Of a stretch of DNA of 64,000 bases, positions 12,781 to 25,945 are shown piece after piece (the stretch's first letter is position 1; each line of letters opens with the position of its first letter). The notes beneath the pieces were generated by a model. It saw only the letters and a list, made by a program, of their open reading frames with translations. It did no database searches and was not told the origin of the DNA. Origin of the DNA: Clavelina lepadiformis. Taxonomy: Eukaryota > Chordata > Ascidiacea > Aplousobranchia > Clavelinidae. The position numbers and the translations under genes were made by a program. Location: assembly GCF_947623445.1 (NCBI RefSeq), contig NC_135241.1, forward strand, positions 3,226,501-3,290,500, given 5' to 3'.

Positions 12781-14836
12781 ACTAAAACATATTGAATGAA
12801 GGTAAACATAACAAAATTAAGCCCTTATAAAGAAGAGTAGTCTTTATAACATAGAACAAATCAAATTAAAATATCCAAGTGGGGTAGTTGATGTCCCATT
12901 CTGTCACGCACAACGCACAATGATGACGTCAGGGGAATGTTTGTTTGGCAGCTTCTCGCAGAAGCGAAGGAGGATAGTATTCAATATTCAAAACCAGTTG
13001 CTTTGCCAGGAAGCCGACATAGAATGTAATGTATTGGCTTCTGATGAAGTTTTTCGCCAGTTGAAATTTTACCAAATGTTTAAAGTTCTGTGCCTATAAG
13101 TTATACTATAGCCTACCTAGGCCATCTGAAAGTGAAAGGCTCGGATAGCTGGTGAAAAGCCATACGTATTTTTACAGTACTATCATCTTTGTGTTGCCAC
13201 ATTGTAGTCTTGCACGGCAGTTTCGCTTTTATATTTGTGCAGTTTTATCGATAGAGAGAACATTCTCGCCTAGTCGGAAAGTAAACACAATCTTATTTGT
13301 AATGTTTTTCGCTGCGGCAAGGCACCGTTCAAAGCGTTATTGCGTTGTATGGTTAATAGGCCTACATACAAGCAAGCTCGTAGCATCATGTTCAATCCGC
13401 CTTGTGATATTTCGTAAGGTAATGGTCCGTAGAGGTAGAAGTTAGGGTTGCCAGAACTAAGGAAGGGAGCTCCTGTTTAATACTCAGTTTTTTGTGGTTA
13501 TTCTTGTCTAGCAGATTATTAGCATCTAACATTGTTGCTCACGCCGAAAGACGAATCGATCTTTGACAAGCACTGAGTGGTTAACGGGCCTAATTTACAG
13601 CGAAGTCGAGAAGTCATGTTCCGTAGGTCGTCGCTTTGCGATCTTTCGTTGCTGGGTAATGGCATTGTAGATGTTGAGGTCAAGGGAGAAGACAATGAAC
13701 AGTTTTATAGCAGGTTATGAGGCCACAAACACTCTGTAGATTGTATTGCAACCGAAGTCAAGTCGACCGAAATTTCCATGTTAACAAGAGTCAATTCGAG
13801 ATTTTTAAGCGCTAAAACACGAATCAAGCATAGGCGTAGCCAGGGGCCGGGGGAGGGGGCGAAAGGGGCCATGCCCCCCAAATTTTTGTGTCTATAGGCT
13901 TCTACATCAGGTGGCGGTGTCTTAAAATAAACACTTTATAGTTCCCTTAAACTCATGAAATATTTGCCCCCCCCCCAATTTTCTTTCTGGCTACGCCACT
14001 GGAATCAAGTCAAGTCTTTCTAAAGTCATGAACTCGAGTCTTTCGATCTCTGGGTCTAGCCTAGGCCAGTATCCTGATTCCGCGAAAAATGAAAAGTTGA
14101 GTTAACATTAACTGAAAATGGCCATTTAGATTTTAACAGTGGGTACCAAATGAAAAACCAAATGCCAGCGGAAAGGAGCATATTGATCAATCACTTTTAT
14201 AGCAGTTAAAGCATATTAAATTTTAAACACTGCGCAGCGCAAAGTAACATTACGCCATATTACTTTATTAGTATATATAGGCCACTATATCCGGTATTGC
14301 AAGTAGAATAGTGAAAAGCACAAACAAATTACAATCGCAAATCGGTTAATTTACTAGAACTTGGTGAAATGCTATTTATTAAAATTCAACAGGAATTGGT
14401 CGATGCGCTCTACTCATGCAAACGAATGCGTTTACATAGCCTGGTGAAGCTTTAACCTGCATACAGACGACCAAAGAAAACAAAAAGAACAGATAACAAT
14501 TGCTCTGCCAGGGCCACAGGCCGCTTTCGTCAAAGCAATAAACGATGCGATATAAGATGCAGTACGCATACTGAGGGAAATCTCACAATGCCAGTTATTA
14601 TGCGCAAGCTCGTCAACGGTTTCAAATTTCAATGCAGTTGGTTCATAATGATTAAAAAGCCTTTAAACTAGTGCTAAAGCCTTAGGGAATATCTGATCTG
14701 GCCTGTTCCTGTTGAAAGCCATAAAACGACGCGTTTTTATCGAAAGCTTATTCTATACCTTGCAGTCGTAGAGAAAGGTATAGCTCTGTAGCATACTTTG
14801 TAGATATCTATCTCATTCCATTACAATTAATGAAAG
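12781..14836. other. Intergenic stretch before the galectin gene
   Basis: No gene recognised apart from the short MITE at 13829-14001. The galectin promoter should lie in the last few hundred bases, but I cannot point to a specific element. Confidence 0.5.
13829..14001. mobile_element. Short hAT-type MITE, 173 bp
   Basis: Ends read CATAGGCGTAGCCAG on the left and, inverted, CAGTGGCGTAGCCAG on the right. A perfect 8-bp duplication gaatcaag flanks it at 13821-13828 and 14002-14009. The interior has G-rich and C-rich runs that can pair. Confidence 0.88.
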
Positions 14837-17797
14837 ATGACTCAACCAGCGTTGCGAAATGTGGTAAGTTTAACACAGTTTGTGTTTAACTAGAGTAGAA
14901 TTGTTTTACTATGAACAAAGTTCTGAAAACATTGACAATTTCATACCTAGTTTGTTAAACTGTAGTGTAGTATGGATGTGGAAAGTGTGCTAACTTGATG
15001 AATGTGTATTAACATAGTAGCACGATGCTTGGAGTTGCGACTCAAACGCACAAGGAAAAATAAAGCCTACACAATATTGCTTTTACGACTATAACGTATT
15101 TAAAATTACTCTTTGCAGACTCTGCCGCTTACGACTCATATTAACGGAATGTACCCTGGCCGTATTATCACAGTCAACGGGATCGTACGGCCCAACGCAA
15201 ACAGGTTAGTAAAGTATTTGTTGCCAATACGTGCCAGGTCGGAGAGCGCAAACACAACCCAGCCTAATCTGACAAGCTTTTGTGTGCAATAAGACTTTTT
15301 ATGTAGATATGGCAAACAAATATCGGTACAAAATTAGCGTGCAATACATTCCGGTAATACAAGCTCATCAATATTACAACACGATCCCTTGCTCTGAATA
15401 ATCTGGTAGAAACTGTCTTTGAAATACATGTGTATGTGCCCATTTAATTATCCACTTTTAATTACAAAGGAAGTGAGGGTAAAGTTTGCTTACGCACGTT
15501 AGTATGAAGATTGCGGACTGACTGATTATGACGTCATCATTAAAAAGACATTCAAATGTCATACGTAAGTGTAGGAGGCCCGTACTGGGCCAGTCCCACT
15601 CCATTTTAAAAGAAACGTTTGAAAAAAACAAGAATCTTTGGCGCGGTAAAATATCAATTTTAAGACCGCTCTAAATGCAATGAAGTGCTGGGTGCGGAAA
15701 ACTAAAACGTTGGACTCGTGTTAATAATCATCCAGAACTGAATTTGCAGTCCACACCAGAACTGACTTGGTGGAATGTTAAAGTTCAACTGTAGGTAAAA
15801 AGTAAAAACCCCCTTGACCAGTGGTGAAGTGAACAGTTCAATATACGGGTGAGATTAAAGTAAATGAAAAAATTTCAAAAAATTACTTTGAAAAAAATCC
15901 AATCGTGCAGGTAAGATCGGTAATTGGGGTTTGAAGAAAAATTGGATTGAACTTACAAGCAATGCAGAGACTTCTCTCAAACCGTTGATAAAAGTTCCAT
16001 TAGGCGTAACAGCGCTGATGTTGCCCGAATCGCAACAATAGAACTTAACGACTATGCGTGAGGAGTAAAGATGAGTTTTTTTTGTTTACAGGTTCTCTAT
16101 CAACTTGCAAACGGGCTTCGCAGATAACTCGGACATCGCCTTGCACTTTAACCCACGCTTTAATGAAGGGAACATCGTAGTGAGGAACAGCCGGTTGAAC
16201 GGGCAGTGGCAGGGTGAGGAAAGGGAAACGCCCAAGTTTCAATTCCGTCATGGACAGGCTTTTGAAGTTTCAATTCTTTGCAACGAGAACAAATACAAGG
16301 TGAAAGAAACTGTTGGCTATAGAGAACGATTTTCCGTCGGACGTTTTAATTCTTGGACATATATCGAGTACAACACGTTAAACGCATAAGTTTTTAAATA
16401 AAATTTTTGTTATTCTTAACCCAGCTGGGGCTGGAATGAGTATTTAAATTGTAAGTTTGCTAATACACACCTTTTGCGTATAGACTAACTATACCCTCCT
16501 TCCAATCTATTATTCTTTAATTGCAACCCAATATAGTCTACGTCTACGGTATTATTCTTGTCTCAGATATCGGTCAATGGAAAACACTTTGTTGGCTTCA
16601 AACATCGCATGCCCTTCTACGCCGTATCTCATCTTAAAATCCAGGGCGGTATTCAAGTGAGCAACGTGGCCTTCCTTACGGAGAACCAGGTACTTGGAGA
16701 TTTTTTATCATTTACTGGCGACACGAAGAGATCTTGTTTCATTTGCCGTGCACGGACCTAGCTCTGCAAACAGCTACGAGTTTTTGCCGTTTAATTTAAG
16801 CTAATTGAATTACAGTTAGATAATAATGTATGTAATTATTTACTTGGAAGTTTATCAATACAACATCATAAATGCTATGTGTAGCCTTACACTATATCCA
16901 GTATGCGGCAAAAATCAAGTTATTAACTTAAACTAAAGATGTAGGCTTAACTGCTGATTTATTTTACAGTTTCCTCCGATAATGTCATCGTTAAGATCTC
17001 CAGTAAGTTAATTGTTAGCTGCGATTGTTACTTTTATTTCATTTGCTTAGTCGTTCATTGCTTTGGCAGCTTATAGCTAGTTTCATGCAAACTTTTAGGA
17101 TTGTAACGTTTTGTAAAAGCTTTAATGCAAGCTATTTCCTTTCTAGAGTCCCGGCTCTACGGTGGGTATTCCATTCCGGAATATTCGTGATCACAGCGTG
17201 CATATCATTGGAAAAATGAAGCCACAAGCAAATAGGTAGAATGAAAAGCTGAAAGATGGTCGAATGTCGATTCAGTTTAATTCAAAGAAACGGATTTATT
17301 TGTAGAAAACTTAAAAATTCTTACCGCAAATTTTAACTTTCGGCTTAACAGACACTTAAAATAAATTATTTTTACAGATTTGCCATCAACTTTTTAAATG
17401 ACGAAGGAAAGATCGTGTTTCATCTTAACCCGCGATTTGAAGAGCGCGTTATCGTGCGAAACGCAAATCTCGGAGGCTGGGGCCCGGAGGAGCGACAACT
17501 TAACGATGAATTTCCAATGGCCAAAAACTCGCCATTTGTGGTAAGCAATAAGCATACGTAATTCGTAGCGGGCTTCTCGTTAAATATATCAATTCCCCAA
17601 CTGGTGTTGTCGCACAAGCTGTAACTTTTCTGTTTTATTTTTTTCAGTTTGACATTGCTGTGAACAAGCAAGGCTACCACGTCAAATTGAACGGGGTTCC
17701 TCAATTTCTCTTCAATCATCGCTTCCGTCCAATCAATAGAGTGAAGTGCCTCCAGGTTACTGATGGCGCTTTTATTTACGAAATCCTGTTCTATTAG
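14837..17797 (+). CDS. Tandem-repeat galectin, 8 exons
   Basis: Galectins are cytosolic or secreted beta-galactoside-binding lectins lacking a signal peptide. Exons 14837-14863, 15119-15204, 16092-16299, 16567-16689, 16970-17002, 17147-17235, 17378-17540 and 17648-17797 join in frame to 292 aa. Domain 1 (about residues 10-148) has GMYPGR then the sugar-binding set H56, N58, R60, N70, W77, E80, R82 in the HFNPR...VRN...W-x2-E-x-R pattern. An 11-residue exon makes the linker. Domain 2 (about 160-292) repeats the set as H204, N206, R208, N217, W223, E226, R228, so both domains should bind galactosides. The start was taken at the second of two nearby ATGs (14837, not 14830) because only it stays in frame with exon 2. 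There is no transmembrane or signal segment. The number and type of vertebrate paralog cannot be assigned. Confidence 0.93.
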
Positions 17798-18122
17798 ACA
17801 TTTGTCACAAATCACAAATGCAAAGACGGATGTATCAAATACGTCACTTGCGTATTCCTATAGATCGTGTGGATTTTTAATTCGATTCTTTCGGCCGTGC
17901 TTCGTTGAGTTTTAGTATGCAGTTGTTTTGTGCATTCTCGAGTTTCAAACAATACAGCAAGTGAAATATCGAGACGAGTTTGGATTGTAATTGTGGCCTG
18001 AGGAGACTTAGATGTTTCAAACTTATACAGCCAATTTTATTTCCGTCCGAGGTGTTGATGTTCAAATGTATGAAGCACAAAACGCTCTAAATGTCGCTGT
18101 ACGTTCCAAGCAAAGGCCCCAA

Positions 18123-18128
18123 AATAAA
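18123..18128 (+). terminator. Poly(A) signal of the galectin gene
   Basis: AATAAA about 325 bases after the galectin stop is followed by a TG/T-rich stretch (cttgtgttca). It is the first canonical hexamer after the stop codon. Confidence 0.65.
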
Positions 18129-19321
18129 TCATCTTGTGTTCATATTTCCTCTCGAGTAAACAACAGTACATAATCGTTGTGTAACAAATCTGCACCTGCT
18201 TTCCAATTTAGGAGCGACTGCTTGGTTTGCAGCCCAAGCAAAATGTTTAAAGGTAAAAGCCGTTTTTATGGGGTTAAACACAACAGAAAGCCGTATTTGA
18301 TGAGCAAGTACGTTTCATCTCTGGTGTTCAATAAAACTGTATTTCGAATTGTAATGCATTCTTAAAGCTCTTTTATTCTGACATTCAAACATTGAAATAT
18401 CATCCCATTTGAACAACAAACCTCTACGATAATTTCAATATGATCTCCAGATCTGAATTAATGAAACGTGAAAAAGCGCAGAAATATGTCAGACCTGTTT
18501 ACACAGAAACAAGCTAAACTACACTTGAAAACTAGCAATAAACTTGCAGGATACTCCTTCAAGTGCGATCTGATACTACAGTATAACAGTAAGAGCTTTT
18601 AGTAACTACTTCGAATCATGCAGTCTGATATGCCAAGGCGTACAAAAATGCCACGGACTGATTTGTAAAAAGTAATCTAAATTCTATTGGGGATATAATA
18701 TACAAGCTTCATGGAAATTATTCGAAACGGTAGGACGGTGTTACTTCCATCAATGATATTGTACGTCTAATGCAAAAAATACGCATTTTACAGTAACATC
18801 ACAAAAAATGTGTATGCCATTGAGTTCGTGAAAAGCTTTATTTTCTACTTCAATACATAATAACTTGGCATAACAAAAAGTAGATGCCATTCGGAGTCAA
18901 TTGTTGACAATGTTAAACGATATTTTTAACGATATTTCAACAGTTTTCATTCAATAGTGAGTATAGAAAAATCAACTTGACACGGATATTGACAAAGCAG
19001 ACACATTTTTAAGTATAAAAAACAAATTGCTAACCACTTTCGCTTTGCCACTTTCTATACGACAGAAGAAAAAATGTTAAACGTCTTCGAAGCAAAAATG
19101 CATTTGCACAGGGAGTCTTTTTCAAAGGACCTTACAAAGTCAGACTTGCAGAGGAAGAAAAAACAAAAACACAAGCCCGAAAACAGCCAAAATATTTAAA
19201 CAACAACAAATCTGGGTTCACACAGTAAAGGGACAAAAAAGAAAAGTGATGTTTGTTACCAAATTAAAAAACTGTAATCAATGAATGCACCACGATAGAT
19301 AAACTTTCAAAATTTACTAGT
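18129..19321. other. Spacer between the convergent galectin and UNC119 genes
   Basis: The two genes point at each other, so this holds their 3' ends. An AATAAA on the minus strand at 18842-18837 is a plausible poly(A) signal for UNC119, 480 bases past its stop. No other feature seen. Confidence 0.55.
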
Positions 19322-22138
19322 CTATTGGTTTGTTGCATTGTACGCATAATCAGCTTTGTTGTGCATCACTAACTTGCCATTGACGAAGTAGAAACTATCC
19401 GATTTGGTGTCGAAAGGGCTTTCTATCATAGTTGTAACTGTAAGAAAATGACAACAATCAGTGCGTTAAGAATTGTCAACATCGTTTTACACAATATCTA
19501 AAAAAACAACAAATTATATAAAGATTTAAACGTGAAATTAAAAAATTAACAGCGGACATACAATATCGCAAGCTTTCGTAAAACCTATTAAAATCACTGC
19601 TTCTATATTGTCAAAGGCTTTTTCCATTACTCCTGCTCATACTATGTTGAAACAATAAATATCAGTCACCACTTACAGAAGTGACTAAGCAAATATTTTT
19701 CAACAAACAGTTTTCCCCCTAACTATTTCGGCATACACAATGATAGTTAGTTGAGAAAAGAAGAAGCTTCCTTTGTACAAATAGTGTAGCAAAGGAATGT
19801 AGCACAAACATACTATACGAGAACAAGAAACATGTCTGTATAATTTTATGTGACAAATAGCAATGGTCCAATTTTTAGCAAGTGCTGTCAGTTCGAAATC
19901 TTCCGAATTCAGTCAGTTGGGTGAAAGAAACTAACACATTCATATAAGTATTCTGAAAGCAACATTAAATATTTACTTGATTCCTTGCTCAGTTGTGGAA
20001 ACTCATAAATGTGTTCACACGTGTTGGTGCTGTTTGGAATGCAGAAGCCGAAGTCAAAATCGAAACTCTTAAGCAGTTGATCACGGAAATAATGACGCTC
20101 GATCATTCGAAAACTTTCCACAGGTTTATCGCCCACCACAAACTCAACTCTAAGAAATTCAAAGCATATATGAACAAAGATTCAAAACGACCCGGGATTC
20201 AAGCAGCTACTTATATTAAACTTAACAAAAAATACATGCAAAGGAAAACACCATGCTTTACAATATGAGTATTACTTTTGTATATATGTAACTAGAGCAA
20301 TGGAGCCAAGTTGGCAACAGTGGAAAATAGTAAAAGGCTTAAAATGTAGGCTATGCAAATTTTCCACTACTTTTGAAAGCAAGAGCTTTCTTCATTGATA
20401 AGGTGAGTAAAGGCGATATTGATGGGTGGTTTCAGATTTCAGTTCAGTACGCTGTAGTGACTGTACACAGCTAAATGGTCGAATTGCATACGAAATCAAT
20501 TTTAATGTTGAATAACAGGTTTTCAAAGCATTAAGCTTAATATTTTGATATCGTGGCACCAAAAGTACACAAATGCAGTGAGTTTCACTACTGTTAAAAG
20601 TAAAAACTAATGACAAGCAGTACAATTCAAACCATACTTACGTTGCACCAACAGTCCTCAGCTTCAAAAACATTGGAGTGAACTGATAACGAACAAAACG
20701 TCCGGCATTAGGATCTGATGTATCAAGAACTGCTGACATTTCAGACATTTCATCTGAAAAATATTAATGTATAAGATTTGCAATAAAATTGATTGCTTAC
20801 ATACACGATAAATTCAAAACCTATTCTCATGAGCCAATTCTTGTTACATAATGGTATTACATAACAAAAATATGGCCCCCAGCAAAATATTATACCTTAT
20901 ATATATATATACAGTAAAGTAGATACAGTAGATATGCTCTTCCTTTAAACATAAGATAAATTCCAACAAGCAGTAATATGATGCAAGTTCACACTCAGTA
21001 TGGTGCAAGAGGCACAAATCAGCGAATGTCTGTTTCACAATTTACCATATATGCAGGCAAAAGGAAGAAGCTATTGTTGTTACAAAGTTGCCTTTGCCGT
21101 TTCTGACACTTGTTTTAAGAAAAAAGTAGGTGGTATAAAGTGGCCTTCAAAATAACAACTCTACTAAGTTTAATTAGAATCCAACTACTTGTACAGTTTC
21201 ATTACTTATTCATAATGTACATCGATCTAAAAAGCATTTCCAATGCAGATATGTCATAACATGTCAATGCATGCATTTAATATAGTTGTACTCAGTTTGA
21301 TTAAAGGAAACTGAACTGAACGGTTTGAAAGGTAACTGAACTGAAAATGTATTTATCTAAAACAGCATGAAGTAATTGTCTAACGGCATTGCAAATGTGT
21401 GTGTGTGTGTGTGCACTAAGTGTGTTTGGTGAAAGTTTTTACCTGGAGATGGTTTTGAAATTTCAAACAGCACATTCTCCGTGTCCAAGTCTCTTATTCG
21501 AAACCTTGTAAAGTCGATACCGTAAATGTTGTCTTCGACATCACACAGATAATCTGCACAAAAATCAATAACATTACAATTTACATCTGACATAGCACTG
21601 TCAAAAGCTTAGATTCAAATGAATTTAAAGTTTTGAAAAACACAAAGGAATTAAGAAATTGCATGTGCTTGCATCACTGGTGAAATCAACATTAAACGCT
21701 TTTCCCTTTCCAAGCTAAAGGTCATACATGAATAAGTTTTGCATATTTTATGAAGCAGTTGGTGCAATCCATTAACTTAGCAATGCATTTAAGGTAGCTT
21801 TAAACACTGTTCCCAAACGGCAACTAAATCAAATACAACAAAAACTAAAGGTAAAAAAAAACCTGATCTGTAATCTGTAATTACATAATATAGCCCACTA
21901 ATAAAATCACAATTTAATACAAAGTACTGTTATTAGACACCATAAACTTACTATCTGTTGGGGCTATGAGCCGTAGCACATCTTCAGGAGATATAGTTTT
22001 CTTTTGCAAAAGTTCTTCTTCTGTTAGATAATTTTTTGAGGAGTCTTTTGGGTCCTTGCCCTTTCTTTTTGTTCTTGACAGTAAACCACTTTTCTTTTTG
22101 TTGCTTGAACCACTCATTGTCTTAGAAGAACTAGCCAT
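19322..22138 (-). CDS. UNC119: UNC119 lipid-binding chaperone, 5 exons
   Basis: UNC119 proteins have a PDE6-delta-like immunoglobulin-type beta-sandwich. They hold myristoylated N-termini of cargo such as transducin alpha or ciliary NPHP3 and release it under ARL3/ARL2 control. Exons 22138-21952, 21553-21443, 20753-20642, 20149-19977 and 19437-19322 join in frame to 232 aa (human about 240). A variable basic, Ser/Lys-rich head of about 45 residues is followed by ISPEDVLRL, the [12 protein letters not shown] block, [53 protein letters not shown] and DSFYFV near the end, all hallmark family blocks. The start is the only ATG upstream in frame with the conserved core. UNC119A versus B cannot be decided. 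It is convergent with the galectin gene. Confidence 0.95.
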
Positions 22139-24131
22139 AAGTTGTCATTAAAACAAGTATATAACGTTTATTGGCTTTCTACAAGTGGCAAAGACTTAGA
22201 GTTTAATGCATGAATTAACATACATATTGGGCAAAAAAATACTGTACAGTATATCCAAATTCTTTAACTTCTAGTGCGCCTCACTCTTTAATTTGTCAAA
22301 ATTTGTTAAAATCTGTCTACATTTTTGTACCAATTAGTGACAACCTTTGACAAAGAGCTAGGTAATATATATAGTTTATCATGGTTAATATTGCAAAGAT
22401 ACAGTTCAAACAACTTTCTGAAAGAACATGTTAATTAATGAAATTTTATACAAATACAGTCAGCATTGCATATAAATATAGTAAACATTATCAAAGTTTT
22501 TTACATTGACCCCAGTAATAATTTTGCTGCAAATCTTCCAAAACAGTCTTTACTTTCGTCCCTATCAGGCTTTCATAATTAACAAACCATTGCGGATTGA
22601 TCAAAATACCAAAGGTCTCAATTTAAAGCCTAATCCTCATCGTTTCATCCATACACCAAAGTGTTAAAGTACTTGTGTCAGTAATTTAATATTGTGTTTT
22701 CAATTGTCGGTCAAAGTTGATGCTTTCTTAATCCAGAAGAAGAGTTATATAATTGTTTTCATTTATCCATTTCGGTAATGAAACCAGAAGAAAATAAGTT
22801 CTAAACACAATGCTTTTTAATTGGATTAAAATAGTAATGTGTAATCTGTAAGTTGTGCTAAGTGTCTTATAATGTACTTATTGCAGGCTTGTAACAATTT
22901 AAAATACATTGTCTGTCACGCCTTTGAAAGTCATTATAAAAAGCTTGACAAAAATATGGTAGGGAAGGATGGAGTGATACAAATTTGTCGCGTAATGATG
23001 CAAAAGTTTTCGACTTCAAATTTGATTGCTCTGTGTTTGCTCTGTGTTTGCTCTTTAAGTTCGACACACTTTACATAAATTTATTGGTACTGGTGCAGAT
23101 AGGTACAGTAACCTTGACCATTTCATTTGTTGTACAGGATGGTTCAATTTAGTGTCAACAACCAATTTATTTAGGTTTGACAAAAGATTTCCTTGAATTT
23201 TAATGGTCTTAAAGGCTAAAAAGGTTGAAAATCACTAGTTTAGCCAATCGAATGCATAAGTAGTTTGAAATGCCAACGATTCTGTATACAAGTATGCGAC
23301 ACGATACCAACACTTCACATTTGTCTGCATAGTTTTTGATATGGAAAAGCAGTTTCACAAAATATAAAAGATTTTCTTGACATGTTAGGATCTAACCAGC
23401 TAACATAATAACTACTATTTAGAAAAAAAAATATTCACATTTGGTTCAGTTTGCAGGTTATCCATTCTTAAGAGTTCCTGTTCTGAAGAAAGGAAACCCC
23501 ACACTAAGCATTTAAGTGTGGGCGATTTTTGCAATAAGCACCATCTTCGCTTGATTTATTTTAGCAAAATGCTACAGGCTATGTATTGTGCGACACTACA
23601 ACTGCAGTTTTTAAATCTCCAGGATATGGGCCATTTTGGGCTAGTTTTTCACTGCAGTGGTTTATTCAATCATCTTACTTTTTGCAATTGCCACGACTGG
23701 TGTAAAAAAACAGTGCTAAACCAGTTGGCAATATATGCTAATGCGCAAGAGGCAACATATGCTAATGCACAAGAGAAAGTGACACTGGGTAGTATGGTGA
23801 TTTGTGGTATAATAATTCTTAATGTTAATCCCCCACGCACTTAGCAAACTTTCAAATCTGGATCACGACAGATTTCAGCTTCAGAAATTTTTAAGCATAT
23901 TGCTTTTTTTTCGTGAGCTGGTATAGCTACCGCTACTTATTTAATAATTATTAGCTACATGTAACAGGATCAAGATCGGAGTCCATTGTCTTAGGCTAAG
24001 TCTCCTTTATCACCACTGGTGCAAATAAATACGAACAGTCCAAATCAAAAATTCTCACAAAATATTATTTGAGCAAAATCAGCTTTCAACAACAGTCACT
24101 GTGTTTATTTCACATCCTAAAATGTCATTGC
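22139..24131. other. Intergenic stretch upstream of UNC119
   Basis: No gene recognised. Around 23740-23785 a 24-bp unit containing atatgctaatgc is repeated almost twice in tandem. Open frames of up to about 108 codons here resemble nothing known. Confidence 0.5.
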
Positions 24132-24268
24132 GGGCTCAGTGCAGAAGTGCACAAACAGATGACGTCACAATTTCAGTACCTAACTGTATAGGGTCTAGTA
24201 TACAAAGGCATCCTGTGGATATGGATAAATTGAATGAATGAATGGCTGTGCACTTCTACACTAGACCC
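24132..24268. mobile_element. Palindromic CRE-bearing MITE, copy 1
   Basis: The left end GGGCTCAGTGCAGAAGTGCA and the right end GTGCACTTCTACACTAGACC are imperfect inverted repeats. The core has TGACGTCA at 24160-24167 and the family block TAGTATACAAAGGCATCCTG. About 25 extra bases (GAATGAATGAATG) interrupt the right arm relative to the other copies at 35132, 41711 and 48557. Confidence 0.8.
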
Positions 24269-24935
24269 GTTAAATTGCAATGTGGTCAATAATAACATTT
24301 CTTTATCGCTAGTGAATAAAGGTATAGGCCTACGTACCAGAAGTGGCATATTATCATTTTAAAAATAATGTAAGAAACAGGACATAGTTTGGCACTCTTA
24401 ATATAAAGCCGTCGAAAAATATTAAGTTAACCTTAATAGTACCAAACTATATCTCGTTTCTTATATCACGTTTCAATATTGTAGCCTTATAGTTATGTTG
24501 TTCATTACCGGTAGTACCAGTTCATTCAGTCTATGACACTCAAACTGCGTTTTTGGCCTAAGATCTTGGATGTGCAACAGATCTAAGGGCACACTGACAG
24601 TTTGCCACTCCGGCACGAAAGTAGATTAGTCTGGCAGTTTTCGGTGAGAAATAGCCTAACCGGTCTTGATAAGTTGATAAACACCGTAAAAAAAACTTTA
24701 CCAGAATTACGCTTAATATGGATACCAAAGTTTCAAAGCTTGTCCGCGAGTCCAGTTCAGGTTACCAGTATGCAGTATGCTACTTTATTCTCCACATAGT
24801 TACATTTCTTTGTTCAAAAGCACTTGGGTCCGGTAAAACTTTGGTGTTGAATACGTAACTTGAACCTGTCCACCGACCTTTCCCATGGTCGAACTAGGAA
24901 CCTTTCGCCCTTACAGCGATTGTAATACTGATAAG

Positions 24936-25945
24936 TAGGGCCCGCAAAAGTCAATAAAGTCAAAAATTTTTAAGGACCTCGTCTGACCAGGAATTAAAGA
25001 GTAAAGTTGTTTTCAGCACCTAGGCCGGCTAGGGGATCGTTTCTAAGAAGTTTATAGGTCAAAATAAAGTCAAAATTTACAACAAAGTCAAAATTTTCAA
25101 TAAAGTCAAAATTTGTCAAAATATGGATTTTTACAAAGTTTTTGTGTTTCTTGAGAGTAATTCTTGTAAAAATTCTCGTGGAAGCATTGTATATCAGGAA
25201 CTGCGACACAATTAAACCATATTAACCCATAAAAGCATGAAATAAGTCACAATGCCCACTTGGATCAGCAGTAACTTTTATCGCAAAATGTCCATTCATT
25301 GTTACGTATTTAAATACTGTAATTCTTATAAAACACTTCCTCTTCATAAACGTGGTCTTTTCGAAGATCAACAGTCTGGATTTTAGGAATAGCCTACTGA
25401 CATTCTGTAATACAAAAATGCCTAAGCAAGCTAAATCGTCTTCAGCAAAAGTTAGACAGATTTGTCGAGATTTTTCTGATGAATTTAATGCAACTTCCGG
25501 GGGTGGTTTAATGTGCAATTTTTGCGAGGTTATAGTGAAGTGCGATAAAAAGTATTTTGTCGAAAGCCACAGGAAAAGTAAACGCCATCAAGCTGGATTG
25601 ATTGGAGCAGCAACAAGCATTCCCTGTTTAATTTGCTGTTTATTAGAATTTACCATGCGGAGAAAATCGAGGCAAAGTGCCCTTTTCACAAGGACAAAAT
25701 AACACAAGCTACCTAAATCTATCGCCAAAAAACACGACACACTTTTTATAATCCATAAAACACCTTAACTTTTCTACAAAATATTACGTTTGGGTCTGAA
25801 ATCGACAAAATATTATGTTTGGGTAACTGGAGGAAGAACTGTGGCCTTTACAAATAAGCAATTTCGTTAGGTCAAAATAAAGCCAAAATTTGATAAAAAT
25901 AAAGTCAAAAAAAAATTTTTTCAGGTCAAAATAAAAATGGCCCTA
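24936..25945. mobile_element. hAT element keeping a BED-like zinc-finger exon, 1010 bp
   Basis: Ends TAGGGCCCGC and, inverted, TAGGGCCAT are flanked by a perfect 8-bp duplication ctgataag (24928-24935 and 25946-25953). Both subterminal regions carry several direct copies of AAAGTCAAAATTT, as expected for transposase-binding repeats. The transposase catalytic region is absent, and only the short zinc-finger frame at 25418-25702 remains. Confidence 0.85.
25418..25702 (+). CDS. BED/CGGBP1-like zinc-finger fragment of a hAT element
   Basis: The 94-aa frame begins MPKQAKSSSAKVRQ. It contains a C-x2-C pair (CNFC) and a downstream H-x-K-S-K-R-H motif (HRKSKRH), about 25 residues apart. This arrangement resembles the DNA-binding BED-type finger of hAT transposases and of the vertebrate protein CGGBP1, itself derived from a hAT. 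It lies wholly inside the hAT element 24936-25945. The last ~30 residues look non-conserved and may be read-through past a lost splice donor. It is probably the remnant of a transposase first coding exon; whether it is expressed is unknown. Confidence 0.6.
   Translation: MPKQAKSSSAKVRQICRDFSDEFNATSGGGLMCNFCEVIVKCDKKYFVESHRKSKRHQAGLIGAATSIPCLICCLLEFTMRRKSRQSALFTRTK

Noticed and set aside
23518-23844. 108-codon plus-strand frame containing a duplicated YANAQE motif
   Set aside because: The duplication is a short 24-bp tandem repeat; no domain or neighbouring exons support a gene.
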